A stretch of 64,000 bases of DNA from Auanema rhodensis (taxonomy: Eukaryota; Nematoda; Chromadorea; Rhabditida; Rhabditidae). The translations under genes were made by a program, and so were the position numbers. The stretch covers positions 10,478,001 through 10,542,000 of the forward strand of contig OZ059897.1 of NCBI GenBank assembly GCA_964057225.1, written 5' to 3'. Under the pieces are notes generated by a model. It ran no database searches, was not told the DNA's origin, and worked only from the letters and a program-made list of their open reading frames with translations. Positions within the stretch are counted from its first letter, which is position 1, and every line of letters starts with the position of its first letter. This document shows, piece after piece, positions 51,010-63,961 of the stretch.

Positions 51010-51601
51010 TTTTTTGTTTTGAAATTAAAATGCTATAAAATTATTGCTTGCTTGTCTTGTTAGATTTCTTTAATTTGAATACTTATTCAAGTTATAACAA
51101 TTTTCAATTTAATCACGTTCAATCAACTGTATTGTTCTCAAAAATAAAGACAAAATTCAATTTCTGTTCATTGAATTAGAATTTTCATGTTGTCACACAG
51201 AAATTGAAGAATCTTAGTTCAATTCAGTAACAATGAACACACTAACTTTGTTAAGTTGTTGTAATATCGGCCCAATTAATATAGTGGTTAGTACTCCACG
51301 TTGTGGCCGTGGCGACACAGGTTCGATTCCTGTCTTGGGCATTTTTTGTTTTGAAATTGAAATGCTATAAAATTATTGCTTGCTTGTCTTGTTAGATTTC
51401 TTTAATTTGAATACTTATTCAAGTTATAACAATTTTCGATTTAATCACGTTCAATCAACTGTATTGTTTTCAAAAATAAAGACAAAATTCAATTTCTGTT
51501 CATTGAATTAGAATTTTCATGTTGTCACACAGAAATTGAAGAATCTTCGTTCAATTCAGTAACAATGAACACACTAACTTTGTTAAGTTGTTGTAATATT
51601 G

Positions 51602-51673
51602 GCCCAAGTAGTATAGTGGTTAGTACTCCACGTTGTGGCCGTGGCGACACAGGTTCGATTCCTGTCTTGGGCA
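51602..51673 (+). tRNA. tRNA-His(GTG), intact
   Basis: Equivalent of 47617 by position and upstream flank, but its downstream spacer is the GATTTGTTTAATTC type. The block match therefore switches partner at this unit. Confidence 0.95.
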
Positions 51674-53925
51674 TTTTTTGTTTTGAAATTTAAATGCTAT
51701 AAAATTATTGCTTGCTTGTCATGTTAGATTTGTTTAATTCAAATACTTATTTAAGTTCTAACAATTTTTGATTTAATCACGTTCAATTAACTGTATTGTT
51801 TTCAAAAATAAAAACAAAATTCAATTTCTGTTCATTGAATTAGAATTTTCATGTTGTCACACAGAAATTGAAGAATCTTAGTTTAATTCAGTAACAATGA
51901 ACACACTAACTTTGTTAAGTTGTTGTAATATCGGCCCAAGTAATATAGTGGTTAGTACTCCACGTTGTGGCCGTGGCGACACAGATTCGATTCCTGTTTT
52001 GGGCATTTTTTGTTTTGAAATTTAAATGCTATAAAATTATTGCTTGCTTGTCATGTTAGATTTCTTTAATTTGAATACTTATTCAAGTTATAACAATTTT
52101 CGATTTAATCACGTTCAATCAACTGTATTGTTTTCAAAAATAAAGACAAAATTCAATTACTGTTCATTGAATTAGAATTTTCATGTTGTCACACAGAAAT
52201 TGAAGAATCTTAGTTCAATTCAGTAACAATAAACACACTAACTTTGTTAAGTTGTTGTAATATCGGCCCAAGTAATATAGTGGTTAGTACTCCACGTTGT
52301 GGCCGTGGCGACACAGATTCGATTCCTGTCTTGGACATTTTTTGTTTTGAAATTAAAATGCTACAAAATTATTGCTTGCTTGTCATGTTAGATTTCTTTA
52401 ATTTGAATACTTATTTAAGTTATAACAATTTTCGATTTAATCACGTTCAATCAACTGTATTGTTTTCAAAACTGAAGACAAAATTCAATTTCTGTTCATT
52501 GAATTAGAATTTTCATGTTGTCACACAGAAATTGAAGAATCTTAGTTTAATTCAGTAACATTGAACACACTAACTTTGTTAAGTTGTTGTAATATCGGCC
52601 CAAGTAATATAGTGGTTAGTACTCCACGTTGTGGCCGTGGCGACACAGATTCGATTCCTGTCTTGGACATTTTTTGTTTTGAAATTAAAATGCTATAAAC
52701 ATATTGCTTGCTTGTCATGTTAGATTTCTTTAATTCGAATACATATTTAAGTTCTAACAATTTTTGATTTAATCACGTTCAATTAACTGTATTGTTTTCA
52801 AAAATAAAGACATCTTTCAATTTCTGGTCATTGAATTAGAATTTTCATGTTGTCACACAGAAATTGAAGAATCTTAGTTTAATTCAGTAACAATGAACAC
52901 ACTAACTTTGTTAAGTTGTTGTAATATCGGCCCAAGTAATATAGTGGTTAGTACTCCACGTTGTGGCCGTGGCGACACAGATTCGATTCCTGTCTTGGAC
53001 ATTTTTTGTTTTGAAATTAAAATGCTATAAACATATTGCTTGCTTGTCATGTTAGATTTCTTTAATTTGAATACTTTTTTAAGTTATAACAATTTTCGAT
53101 TTAATCACGTTCAATCAACTGTATTGTTTTCAAAAATAAAGACATCTTTCAATTTCTGGTCATTGAATTAGAATTTTCATGTTGTCACACAGAAATTGAA
53201 GAATCTTAGTTCAATTCAGTAACAATGAACACACTAACTTTGTTAAGTTGTTGTAATATCGGCCCAAGTAATATAGTGGTTAGTACTCCACGTTGTGGCC
53301 GTGGCGACACAGATTCGATTCCTGTCTTGGGCATTTTTTGTTTTGAAATTAAAATGCTACAAAATTATTGCTTGCTTGTCATGTTAGATTTCTTTAATTT
53401 GAATACTTATTTAAGTTATAACAATTTTCGATTTAATCACGTTCAATCAACTGTATTATTTTCAAAAATAAAGACAAAATTCAATTTCTGTTCATTGAAT
53501 TAGAATTTTCATGTTGTCACACAGAAATTGAAGAATCTTAGTTCAATTCAGTAACAATGAACACACTAACTTCGTTAAGTTGTTGTAATATCGGCCCAAG
53601 TAGTATAGTGGTTAGTACTCCACGTTGTGGCCGTGGCGACACAGATTCGATTCCTGTCTTGGGCATTTTTTGTTTTGAAATTAAAATGCTATAAACATAT
53701 TGCTTGCTTGTCATGTTAGATTTGTTTAATTCAAATACTTATTTAAGTTCTATCAATTTTCGATTTAATCACGTTCAATCAACTGTATTGTTTTCAAAAA
53801 TAAAGACATCTTTCAATTTCTGGTCATTGAATTAGAATTTTCATGTTGTCACACAGAAATTGAAGAATCTTAGTTCATTTCAGTAACAATGAACACACTA
53901 ACTTTGTTAAGTTGTTGTAATATTG

Positions 53926-53997
53926 GCCCAAGTAGTATAGTGGTTAGTACTCCACGTTGTGGCCGTGGCGACACAGGTTCGATTCCTGTCTTGGGCA
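53926..53997 (+). tRNA. tRNA-His(GTG), intact
   Basis: Canonical, ATTGG flank. The downstream spacer combines GATTTGTTTAATTC with GACATCTTTC. Confidence 0.95.
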
Positions 53998-54921
53998 TTT
54001 TTTGTTTTGAAATTTAAATGCTATAAAATTATTGCTTGCTTGTCATGTTAGATTTGTTTAATTCAAATACTTATTTAAGTTCTAACAATTTTTGATTTAA
54101 TCACGTTCAATTAACTGTATTGTTTTCAAAAATAAAGACATCTTTCAATTTCTGGTCATTGAATTAGAATTTTCATGTTGTCACACAGAAATTGAAGAAT
54201 CTCAGTTCATTTCAGTAACAATGAACACACTAACTTTGTTAAGTTGTTGTAATATCGGCCCAAGTAATATAGTGGTTAGTACTCCACGTTGTGGCCGTGG
54301 CGACACAGGTTCGATTCCTGTCTTGGGCATTTTTTGTTTTGAAATTAAAATGCTACAAAATTATTGCTTGCTTGTCATGTTAGATTTCTTTAATTTGAAT
54401 ACTTATTTAAGTTATAACAATTTTCGATTTAATCACGTTCAATCAACTGTATTATTTTCAAAAATAAAGACAAAATTCAATTTCTGTTCATTGAATTAGA
54501 ATTTTCATGTTGTCACACAGAAATTGAAGAATCTTAGTTCAATTCAGTAACAATGAACACACTAACTTCGTTAAGTTGTTGTAATATCGGCCCAAGTAGT
54601 ATAGTGGTTAGTACTCCACGTTGTGGCCGTGGCGACACAGATTCGATTCCTGTCTTGGGCATTTTTTGTTTTGAAATTAAAATGCTATAAACATATTGCT
54701 TGCTTGTCATGTTAGATTTGTTTAATTCAAATACTTATTTAAGTTCTATCAATTTTCGATTTAATCACGTTCAATCAACTGTATTGTTTTCAAAAATAAA
54801 GACATCTTTCAATTTCTGGTCATTGAATTAGAATTTTCATGTTGTCACACAGAAATTGAAGAATCTTAGTTCATTTCAGTAACAATGAACACACTAACTT
54901 TGTTAAGTTGTTGTAATATTG

Positions 54922-54993
54922 GCCCAAGTAGTATAGTGGTTAGTACTCCACGTTGTGGCCGTGGCGACACAGGTTCGATTCCTGTCTTGGGCA
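54922..54993 (+). tRNA. tRNA-His(GTG), intact
   Basis: Duplicate of 53926, three units on. Confidence 0.95.
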
Positions 54994-55253
54994 TTTTTTG
55001 TTTTGAAATTTAAATGCTATAAAATTATTGCTTGCTTGTCATGTTAGATTTGTTTAATTCAAATACTTATTTAAGTTCTAACAATTTTTGATTTAATCAC
55101 GTTCAATTAACTGTATTGTTTTCAAAAATAAAGACATCTTTCAATTTCTGGTCATTGAATTAGAATTTTCATGTTGTCACACAGAAATTGAAGAATCTCA
55201 GTTCATTTCAGTAACAATGAACACACTAACTTTGTTAAGTTGTTGTAATATCG

Positions 55254-55325
55254 GCCCAAGTAGTATAGTGGTTAGTACTCCACGTTGTGGCCGTGGCGAC
55301 ACAGGTTCGATTCCTGTCTTGGGCA
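55254..55325 (+). tRNA. tRNA-His(GTG), intact
   Basis: Canonical, ATCGG flank, in the AATCTCAGTTC lineage. It lies directly next to the intact copy at 54922, so two consecutive units are intact. Confidence 0.95.
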
Positions 55326-55917
55326 TTTTTTGTTTTGAAATTAAAATGCTATAAAATTATTGCTTGCTTGTCTTGTTAGATTTCTTTAATTTGAATACTT
55401 ATTCAAGTTATAACAATTTTCAATTTAATCACGTTCAATCAACTGTATTGTTCTCAAAAATAAAGACAAAATTCAATTTCTGTTCATTGAATTAGAATTT
55501 TCATGTTGTCACACAGAAATTGAAGAATCTTAGTTCAATTCAGTAACAATGAACACACTAACTTTGTTAAGTTGTTGTAATATCGGCCCAATTAATATAG
55601 TGGTTAGTACTCCACGTTGTGGCCGTGGCGACACAGGTTCGATTCCTGTCTTGGGCATTTTTTGTTTTGAAATTGAAATGCTATAAAATTATTGCTTGCT
55701 TGTCTTGTTAGATTTCTTTAATTTGAATACTTATTCAAGTTATAACAATTTTCGATTTAATCACGTTCAATCAACTGTATTGTTTTCAAAAATAAAGACA
55801 AAATTCAATTTCTGTTCATTGAATTAGAATTTTCATGTTGTCACACAGAAATTGAAGAATCTTCGTTCAATTCAGTAACAATGAACACACTAACTTTGTT
55901 AAGTTGTTGTAATATTG

Positions 55918-55989
55918 GCCCAAGTAGTATAGTGGTTAGTACTCCACGTTGTGGCCGTGGCGACACAGGTTCGATTCCTGTCTTGGGCA
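55918..55989 (+). tRNA. tRNA-His(GTG), intact
   Basis: Canonical, ATTGG flank, preceded by the AATCTTCGTTC spacer end. Confidence 0.95.
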
Positions 55990-56582
55990 TTTTTTGTTTT
56001 GAAATTTAAATGCTATAAAATTATTGCTTGCTTGTCATGTTAGATTTGTTTAATTCAAATACTTATTTAAGTTCTAACAATTTTTGATTTAATCACGTTC
56101 AATTAACTGTATTGTTTTCAAAAATAAAAACAAAATTCAATTTCTGTTCATTGAATTAGAATTTTCATGTTGTCACACAGAAATTGAAGAATCTTAGTTC
56201 AATTCAGTAACAATGAACACACTAACTTCGTTAAGTTGTTGTAATATCGGCCCAAGTAATATAGTGGTTAGTACTCCACGTTGTGGCCGTGGCGACACAG
56301 ATTCGATTCCTGTTTTGGGCATTTTTTGTTTTGAAATTTAAATGCTATAAAATTATTGCTTGCTTGTCATGTTAGATTTTTTTTAATTCGAATACTTATT
56401 CAAGTTATAACAATTTTCGATTTAATCACGTTCAATCAACTGTATTGTTTTCAAAAATAAAGACATCTTTCAATTTCTGGTCATTGAATTAGAATTTTCA
56501 TGTTGTCACACAGAAATTGAAGAATCTCAGTTCATTTCAGTAACAATGAACACACTAACTTTGTTAAGTTGTTGTAATATCG

Positions 56583-56654
56583 GCCCAAGTAGTATAGTGG
56601 TTAGTACTCCACGTTGTGGCCGTGGCGACACAGGTTCGATTCCTGTCTTGGGCA
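56583..56654 (+). tRNA. tRNA-His(GTG), intact
   Basis: Canonical. Opens the first of four short higher-order blocks that begin at 56583, 57912, 59573 and 60902. Confidence 0.95.
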
Positions 56655-57246
56655 TTTTTTGTTTTGAAATTAAAATGCTATAAAATTATTGCTTGCTTGT
56701 CTTGTTAGATTTCTTTAATTTGAATACTTATTCAAGTTATAACAATTTTCAATTTAATCACGTTCAATCAACTGTATTGTTCTCAAAAATAAAGACAAAA
56801 TTCAATTTCTGTTCATTGAATTAGAATTTTCATGTTGTCACACAGAAATTGAAGAATCTTAGTTCAATTCAGTAACAATGAACACACTAACTTTGTTAAG
56901 TTGTTGTAATATCGGCCCAATTAATATAGTGGTTAGTACTCCACGTTGTGGCCGTGGCGACACAGATTCGATTCTTGTTTTGGGCATTTTTTGTTTTGAA
57001 ATTTAAATGCTATAAATTTATTGCTTGCTTGTCATGTTAGATTTCTTTAATTTGAATACTTATTCAAGTTATAACAATTTTCGATTTAATCACGTTCAAT
57101 CAACTGTATTGTTTTCAAAAATAAAGACAAAATTCAATTTCTGTTCATTGAATTAGAATTTTCATGTTGTCACACAGAAATTGAAGAATCTTAGTTCATT
57201 TCAGTAACAATGAACACACTAGCTTTGTTAAGTTGTTGTAATATTG

Positions 57247-57318
57247 GCCCAAGTAGTATAGTGGTTAGTACTCCACGTTGTGGCCGTGGCGACACAGGTT
57301 CGATTCCTGTCTTGGGCA
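57247..57318 (+). tRNA. tRNA-His(GTG), intact
   Basis: Canonical. First copy with ACTAGCTTTG in the upstream spacer. Confidence 0.95.
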
Positions 57319-57911
57319 TTTTTTGTTTTGAAATTGAAATGCTATAAAATTATTGCTTGCTTGTCTTGTTAGATTTCTTTAATTTGAATACTTATTCAAG
57401 TTATAACAATTTTCGATTTAATCACGTTCAATCAACTGTATTGTTTTCAAAAATAAAGACAAAATTCAATTTCTGTTCATTGAATTAGAATTTTCATGTT
57501 GTCACACAGAAATTGAAGAATCTTCGTTCAATTCAGTAACAATGAACACACTAACTTTGTTAAGTTGTTGTAATATCGGCCCAATTAATATAGTGGTTAG
57601 TACTCCACGTTGTGGCCGTGGCGACACAGATTCGATTCCTGTTTTGGGCATTTTTTGTTTTGAAATTTAAATGCTATAAAATTATTGCTTGCTTGTCATG
57701 TTAGATTTTTTTTAATTCGAATACTTATTCAAGTTATAACAATTTTCGATTTAATCACGTTCAATCAACTGTATTGTTTTCAAAAATAAAGACATCTTTC
57801 AATTTCTGGTCATTGAATTAGAATTTTCATGTTGTCACACAGAAATTGAAGAATCTCAGTTCATTTCAGTAACAATGAACACACTAACTTTGTTAAGTTG
57901 TTGTAATATCG

Positions 57912-57983
57912 GCCCAAGTAGTATAGTGGTTAGTACTCCACGTTGTGGCCGTGGCGACACAGGTTCGATTCCTGTCTTGGGCA
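57912..57983 (+). tRNA. tRNA-His(GTG), intact
   Basis: Block-start equivalent of 56583. Confidence 0.95.
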
Positions 57984-58575
57984 TTTTTTGTTTTGAAATT
58001 AAAATGCTATAAAATTATTGCTTGCTTGTCTTGTTAGATTTCTTTAATTTGAATACTTATTCAAGTTATAACAATTTTCAATTTAATCACGTTCAATCAA
58101 CTGTATTGTTCTCAAAAATAAAGACAAAATTCAATTTCTGTTCATTGAATTAGAATTTTCATGTTGTCACACAGAAATTGAAGAATCTTAGTTCAATTCA
58201 GTAACAATGAACACACTAACTTTGTTAAGTTGTTGTAATATCGGCCCAATTAATATAGTGGTTAGTACTCCACGTTGTGGCCGTGGCGACACAGATTCGA
58301 TTCTTGTTTTGGGCATTTTTTGTTTTGAAATTTAAATGCTATAAATTTATTGCTTGCTTGTCATGTTAGATTTCTTTAATTTGAATACTTATTCAAGTTA
58401 TAACAATTTTCGATTTAATCACGTTCAATCAACTGTATTGTTTTCAAAAATAAAGACAAAATTCAATTTCTGTTCATTGAATTAGAATTTTCATGTTGTC
58501 ACACAGAAATTGAAGAATCTTAGTTCATTTCAGTAACAATGAACACACTAGCTTTGTTAAGTTGTTGTAATATTG

Positions 58576-58647
58576 GCCCAAGTAGTATAGTGGTTAGTAC
58601 TCCACGTTGTGGCCGTGGCGACACAGGTTCGATTCCTGTCTTGGGCA
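58576..58647 (+). tRNA. tRNA-His(GTG), intact
   Basis: Equivalent of 57247 in the second short block. Confidence 0.95.
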
Positions 58648-59572
58648 TTTTTTGTTTTGAAATTGAAATGCTATAAAATTATTGCTTGCTTGTCTTGTTA
58701 GATTTCTTTAATTTGAATACTTATTCAAGTTATAACAATTTTCGATTTAATCACGTTCAATCAACTGTATTGTTTTCAAAAATAAAGACAAAATTCAATT
58801 TCTGTTCATTGAATTAGAATTTTCATGTTGTCACACAGAAATTGAAGAATCTTCGTTCAATTCAGTAACAATGAACACACTAACTTTGTTAAGTTGTTGT
58901 AATATCGGCCCAATTAATATAGTGGTTAGTACTCCACGTTGTGGCCGTGGCGACACAGATTCGATTCCTGTTTTGGGCATTTTTTGTTTTGAAATTTAAA
59001 TGCTATAAATTTATTGCTTGCTTGTCATGTTAGATTTCTTTAATTTGAATACTTATTCAAGTTATAACAATTTTCGATTTAATCACGTTCAATCAACTGT
59101 ATTGTTTTCAAAAATAAAGACAAAATTCAATTTCTGTTCATTGAATTAGAATTTTCATGTTGTCACACAGAAATTGAAGAATCTTAGTTCATTTCAGTAA
59201 CAATGAACACACTAGCTTTGTTAAGTTGTTGTAATATTGGCCCAAGTAGTATAGTGGTTAGTACTCCACGTTGTGGCCGTGGCGACACAGATTCGATTCC
59301 TGTCTTGGGCATTTTTTGTTTTGAAATTAAAATGCTATAAATTTATTGCTTGCTTGTCATGTTAGATTTTTTTTAATTCGAATACTTATTCAAGTTATAA
59401 CAATTTTCGATTTAATCACGTTCAATCAACTGTATTGTTTTCAAAAATAAAGACATCTTTCAATTTCTGGTCATTGAATTAGAATTTTCATGTTGTCACA
59501 CAGAAATTGAAGAATCTCAGTTCATTTCAGTAACAATGAACACACTAACTTTGTTAAGTTGTTGTAATATCG

Positions 59573-59644
59573 GCCCAAGTAGTATAGTGGTTAGTACTCC
59601 ACGTTGTGGCCGTGGCGACACAGGTTCGATTCCTGTCTTGGGCA
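59573..59644 (+). tRNA. tRNA-His(GTG), intact
   Basis: Opens the third short block, after a 333-bp unit. Confidence 0.95.
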
Positions 59645-60236
59645 TTTTTTGTTTTGAAATTAAAATGCTATAAAATTATTGCTTGCTTGTCTTGTTAGAT
59701 TTCTTTAATTTGAATACTTATTCAAGTTATAACAATTTTCAATTTAATCACGTTCAATCAACTGTATTGTTCTCAAAAATAAAGACAAAATTCAATTTCT
59801 GTTCATTGAATTAGAATTTTCATGTTGTCACACAGAAATTGAAGAATCTTAGTTCAATTCAGTAACAATGAACACACTAACTTTGTTAAGTTGTTGTAAT
59901 ATCGGCCCAATTAATATAGTGGTTAGTACTCCACGTTGTGGCCGTGGCGACACAGATTCGATTCTTGTTTTGGGCATTTTTTGTTTTGAAATTTAAATGC
60001 TATAAATTTATTGCTTGCTTGTCATGTTAGATTTCTTTAATTTGAATACTTATTCAAGTTATAACAATTTTCGATTTAATCACGTTCAATCAACTGTATT
60101 GTTTTCAAAAATAAAGACAAAATTCAATTTCTGTTCATTGAATTAGAATTTTCATGTTGTCACACAGAAATTGAAGAATCTTAGTTCATTTCAGTAACAA
60201 TGAACACACTAGCTTTGTTAAGTTGTTGTAATATTG

Positions 60237-60308
60237 GCCCAAGTAGTATAGTGGTTAGTACTCCACGTTGTGGCCGTGGCGACACAGGTTCGATTCCTGT
60301 CTTGGGCA
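60237..60308 (+). tRNA. tRNA-His(GTG), intact
   Basis: Equivalent of 57247 in the third short block. Confidence 0.95.
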
Positions 60309-60901
60309 TTTTTTGTTTTGAAATTGAAATGCTATAAAATTATTGCTTGCTTGTCTTGTTAGATTTCTTTAATTTGAATACTTATTCAAGTTATAACAAT
60401 TTTCGATTTAATCACGTTCAATCAACTGTATTGTTTTCAAAAATAAAGACAAAATTCAATTTCTGTTCATTGAATTAGAATTTTCATGTTGTCACACAGA
60501 AATTGAAGAATCTTCGTTCAATTCAGTAACAATGAACACACTAACTTTGTTAAGTTGTTGTAATATCGGCCCAATTAATATAGTGGTTAGTACTCCACGT
60601 TGTGGCCGTGGCGACACAGATTCGATTCCTGTTTTGGGCATTTTTTGTTTTGAAATTTAAATGCTATAAAATTATTGCTTGCTTGTCATGTTAGATTTTT
60701 TTTAATTCGAATACTTATTCAAGTTATAACAATTTTCGATTTAATCACGTTCAATCAACTGTATTGTTTTCAAAAATAAAGACATCTTTCAATTTCTGGT
60801 CATTGAATTAGAATTTTCATGTTGTCACACAGAAATTGAAGAATCTCAGTTCATTTCAGTAACAATGAACACACTAACTTTGTTAAGTTGTTGTAATATC
60901 G

Positions 60902-60973
60902 GCCCAAGTAGTATAGTGGTTAGTACTCCACGTTGTGGCCGTGGCGACACAGGTTCGATTCCTGTCTTGGGCA
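60902..60973 (+). tRNA. tRNA-His(GTG), intact
   Basis: Opens the fourth short block. Confidence 0.95.
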
Positions 60974-61565
60974 TTTTTTGTTTTGAAATTAAAATGCTAT
61001 AAAATTATTGCTTGCTTGTCTTGTTAGATTTCTTTAATTTGAATACTTATTCAAGTTATAACAATTTTCAATTTAATCACGTTCAATCAACTGTATTGTT
61101 CTCAAAAATAAAGACAAAATTCAATTTCTGTTCATTGAATTAGAATTTTCATGTTGTCACACAGAAATTGAAGAATCTTAGTTCAATTCAGTAACAATGA
61201 ACACACTAACTTTGTTAAGTTGTTGTAATATCGGCCCAATTAATATAGTGGTTAGTACTCCACGTTGTGGCCGTGGCGACACAGATTCGATTCTTGTTTT
61301 GGGCATTTTTTGTTTTGAAATTTAAATGCTATAAATTTATTGCTTGCTTGTCATGTTAGATTTCTTTAATTTGAATACTTATTCAAGTTATAACAATTTT
61401 CGATTTAATCACGTTCAATCAACTGTATTGTTTTCAAAAATAAAGACAAAATTCAATTTCTGTTCATTGAATTAGAATTTTCATGTTGTCACACAGAAAT
61501 TGAAGAATCTTAGTTCATTTCAGTAACAATGAACACACTAGCTTTGTTAAGTTGTTGTAATATTG

Positions 61566-61637
61566 GCCCAAGTAGTATAGTGGTTAGTACTCCACGTTGT
61601 GGCCGTGGCGACACAGGTTCGATTCCTGTCTTGGGCA
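61566..61637 (+). tRNA. tRNA-His(GTG), intact
   Basis: Equivalent of 57247 in the fourth short block. Confidence 0.95.
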
Positions 61638-62893
61638 TTTTTTGTTTTGAAATTGAAATGCTATAAAATTATTGCTTGCTTGTCTTGTTAGATTTCTTTA
61701 ATTTGAATACTTATTCAAGTTATAACAATTTTCGATTTAATCACGTTCAATCAACTGTATTGTTTTCAAAAATAAAGACAAAATTCAATTTCTGTTCATT
61801 GAATTAGAATTTTCATGTTGTCACACAGAAATTGAAGAATCTTCGTTCAATTCAGTAACAATGAACACACTAACTTTGTTAAGTTGTTGTAATATCGGCC
61901 CAATTAATATAGTGGTTAGTACTCCACGTTGTGGCCGTGGCGACACAGATTCGATTCCTGTTTTGGGCATTTTTTGTTTTGAAATTTAAATGCTATAAAT
62001 TTATTGCTTGCTTGTCATGTTAGATTTCTTTAATTTGAATACTTATTCAAGTTATAACAATTTTCGATTTAATCACGTTCAATCAACTGTATTGTTTTCA
62101 AAAATAAAGACAAAATTCAATTTCTGTTCATTGAATTAGAATTTTCATGTTGTCACACAGAAATTGAAGAATCTTAGTTCATTTCAGTAACAATGAACAC
62201 ACTAGCTTTGTTAAGTTGTTGTAATATTGGCCCAAGTAGTATAGTGGTTAGTACTCCACGTTGTGGCCGTGGCGACACAGATTCGATTCCTGTCTTGGGC
62301 ATTTTTTGTTTTGAAATTAAAATGCTACAAAATTATTGCTTGCTTGTCATGTTAGATTTCTTTAATTTGAATACTTATTTAAGTTATAACAATTTTCGAT
62401 TTAATCACGTTCAATCAACTGTATTGTTTTCAAAAATAAAGACAAAATTCAATTTCTGTTCATTGAATTAGAATTTTCATGTTGTCACACAGAAATTGAA
62501 GAATCTTAGTTCCATTCAGTAACAATGAACACACTAACTTTGTTAAGTTGTTGTAATATCGGCCCAATTAATATAGTGGTTAGTACTCCACGTTGTGGCC
62601 GTGGCGACACAGATTCGATTCCTGTTTTGGGCATTTTTTGTTTTGAAATTTAAATGCTATAAATTTATTGCTTGCTTGTCATGTTAGATTTCTTTAATTT
62701 GAATACTTATTCAAGTTATAACAATTTTCGATTTAATCACGTTCAATCAACTGTATTGTTTTCAAAAATAAAGACAAAATTCAATTTCTGTTCATTGAAT
62801 TAGAATTTTCATGTTGTCACACAGAAATTGAAGAATCTTAGTTCATTTCAGTAACAATGAACACACTAGCTTTGTTAAGTTGTTGTAATATTG

Positions 62894-62965
62894 GCCCAAG
62901 TAGTATAGTGGTTAGTACTCCACGTTGTGGCCGTGGCGACACAGGTTCGATTCCTGTCTTGGGCA
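62894..62965 (+). tRNA. tRNA-His(GTG), intact
   Basis: Canonical, ACTAGCTTTG upstream. It lies outside the regular short blocks. Confidence 0.95.
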
Positions 62966-63889
62966 TTTTTTGTTTTGAAATTGAAATGCTATAAAATTAT
63001 TGCTTGCTTGTCTTGTTAGATTTCTTTAATTTGAATACTTATTCAAGTTATAACAATTTTCGATTTAATCACGTTCAATCAACTGTATTGTTTTCAAAAA
63101 TAAAGACAAAATTCAATTTCTGTTCATTGAATTAGAATTTTCATGTTGTCACACAGAAATTGAAGAATCTTAGTTCAATTCAGTAACAATGAACACACTA
63201 ACTTTGTTAAGTTGTTGTAATATTGGCCCAAGTAATATAGTGGTTAGTACTCCACGTTGTGGCCGTGGCGACACAGATTCGATTCCTGTCTTGGACATTT
63301 TTTGTTTTGAAATTAAAATGCTATAAACATATTGCTTGCTTGTCATGTTAGATTTCTTTAATTTGAATACTTATTCAAGTTATAACAATTTTCGATTTAA
63401 TCACGTTCAATTAACTGTATTGTTTTCAAAAATAAAGACAAAATTCAATTTCTGTTCATTGAATTAGAATTTTCATGTTGTCACACAGAAATTGAAGAAT
63501 CTTAGTTCAATTCAGTAACAATGAACACACTAACTTTGTTAAGTTGTTGTAATATCGGCCCAAGTAATATAGTGGTTAGTACTCCACGTTGTGGCCGTGG
63601 CGACACAGATTCGATTCCTGTCTTGGACATTTTTTGTTTTGAAATTAAAATGCTATAAACATATTGCTTGCTTGTCATGTTAGATTTCTTTAATTTAAAT
63701 ACATATTTAAGTTCTAACAATTTTTGATTTAATCACGTTCAATTAACTGTATTGTTTTCAAAAATAAAGACAAAATTCAATTTCTGTTCATTGAATTAGA
63801 ATTTTCATGTTGTCACACAGAAATTGAAGAATCTTAGTTCATTTCAGTAACAATGAACACACTAGCTTTGTTAAGTTGTTGTAATATTG

Positions 63890-63961
63890 GCCCAAGTAGT
63901 ATAGTGGTTAGTACTCCACGTTGTGGCCGTGGCGACACAGGTTCGATTCCTGTCTTGGGCA
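63890..63961 (+). tRNA. tRNA-His(GTG), intact, last in window
   Basis: Canonical and complete. Its T6 terminator follows at 63962 and its spacer is cut by the window end. Confidence 0.95.

Larger units (their letters stand above)
40975..51933 (+). repeat. 9- and 12-unit higher-order blocks, three copies
   Basis: The nine units 40975-43963 reappear at 43964-46952 (2989 bp later) and at 47949-50937. A further three units (46953, 47285, 47617) follow the second copy and have counterparts after the third (50938, 51270, 51602), giving a 12-unit, 3985-bp period there. Markers are AATAAACAC before 41971, 44960 and 48945, CAAAACTGAAGAC, TGTTATCACAC, TGTATTATTTTC and the GATTTTTTTTAATTCG run. Confidence 0.85.
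47285..54661 (+). pseudogene. 18 degenerate tRNA-His copies
   Basis: Starts: 47285, 47949, 48281, 48613, 48945, 49277, 49609, 49941, 50605, 51270, 51934, 52266, 52598, 52930, 53262, 53594, 54258, 54590. Copies 47285 and 51270 carry T7 (CCCAATTAAT), so the last acceptor pair is lost, together with A10, but keep G53. Copies 49941, 53594 and 54590 differ from intact only at A53. Copy 54258 differs only at A10. Copies 48945, 49277, 52266, 52598 and 52930 carry A71. Confidence 0.85.
53594..55585 (+). repeat. Three-unit tandem duplication
   Basis: Units 53594, 53926 and 54258 are followed by 54590, 54922 and 55254 at 996 bp. The first pair shares A53 with an otherwise perfect tRNA and TTCTATCAATTTTC; the second pair is intact. 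The third pair differs at position 10 and in its spacer. Confidence 0.75.
56583..62561 (+). repeat. Alternating 4- and 5-unit higher-order blocks
   Basis: Block starts are 56583, 57912, 59573 and 60902, so successive lengths are 1329, 1661 and 1329 bp, then five units (1660 bp). Each block has the order intact (ATCGG flank), T7 with TTCTTG, intact (ATTGG flank, ACTAGCTTTG upstream), T7 with TTCCTG. The five-unit forms add a G10/A53 copy (59240, 62230). Confidence 0.85.
55586..63629 (+). pseudogene. 15 degenerate tRNA-His copies, distal right arm
   Basis: Starts: 55586, 56250, 56915, 57579, 58244, 58908, 59240, 59905, 60569, 61234, 61898, 62230, 62562, 63226, 63558. T7 (CCCAATTAAT) is present at 55586, 56915, 57579, 58244, 58908, 59905, 60569, 61234, 61898 and 62562. 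Four of these (56915, 58244, 59905, 61234) also read TTCTTGTTTTGGG in the T arm, adding a C62T change. Copies 59240 and 62230 differ from intact only at A53. Copies 63226 and 63558 are the A10, A53, A71 form typical of the left arm. Confidence 0.85.
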
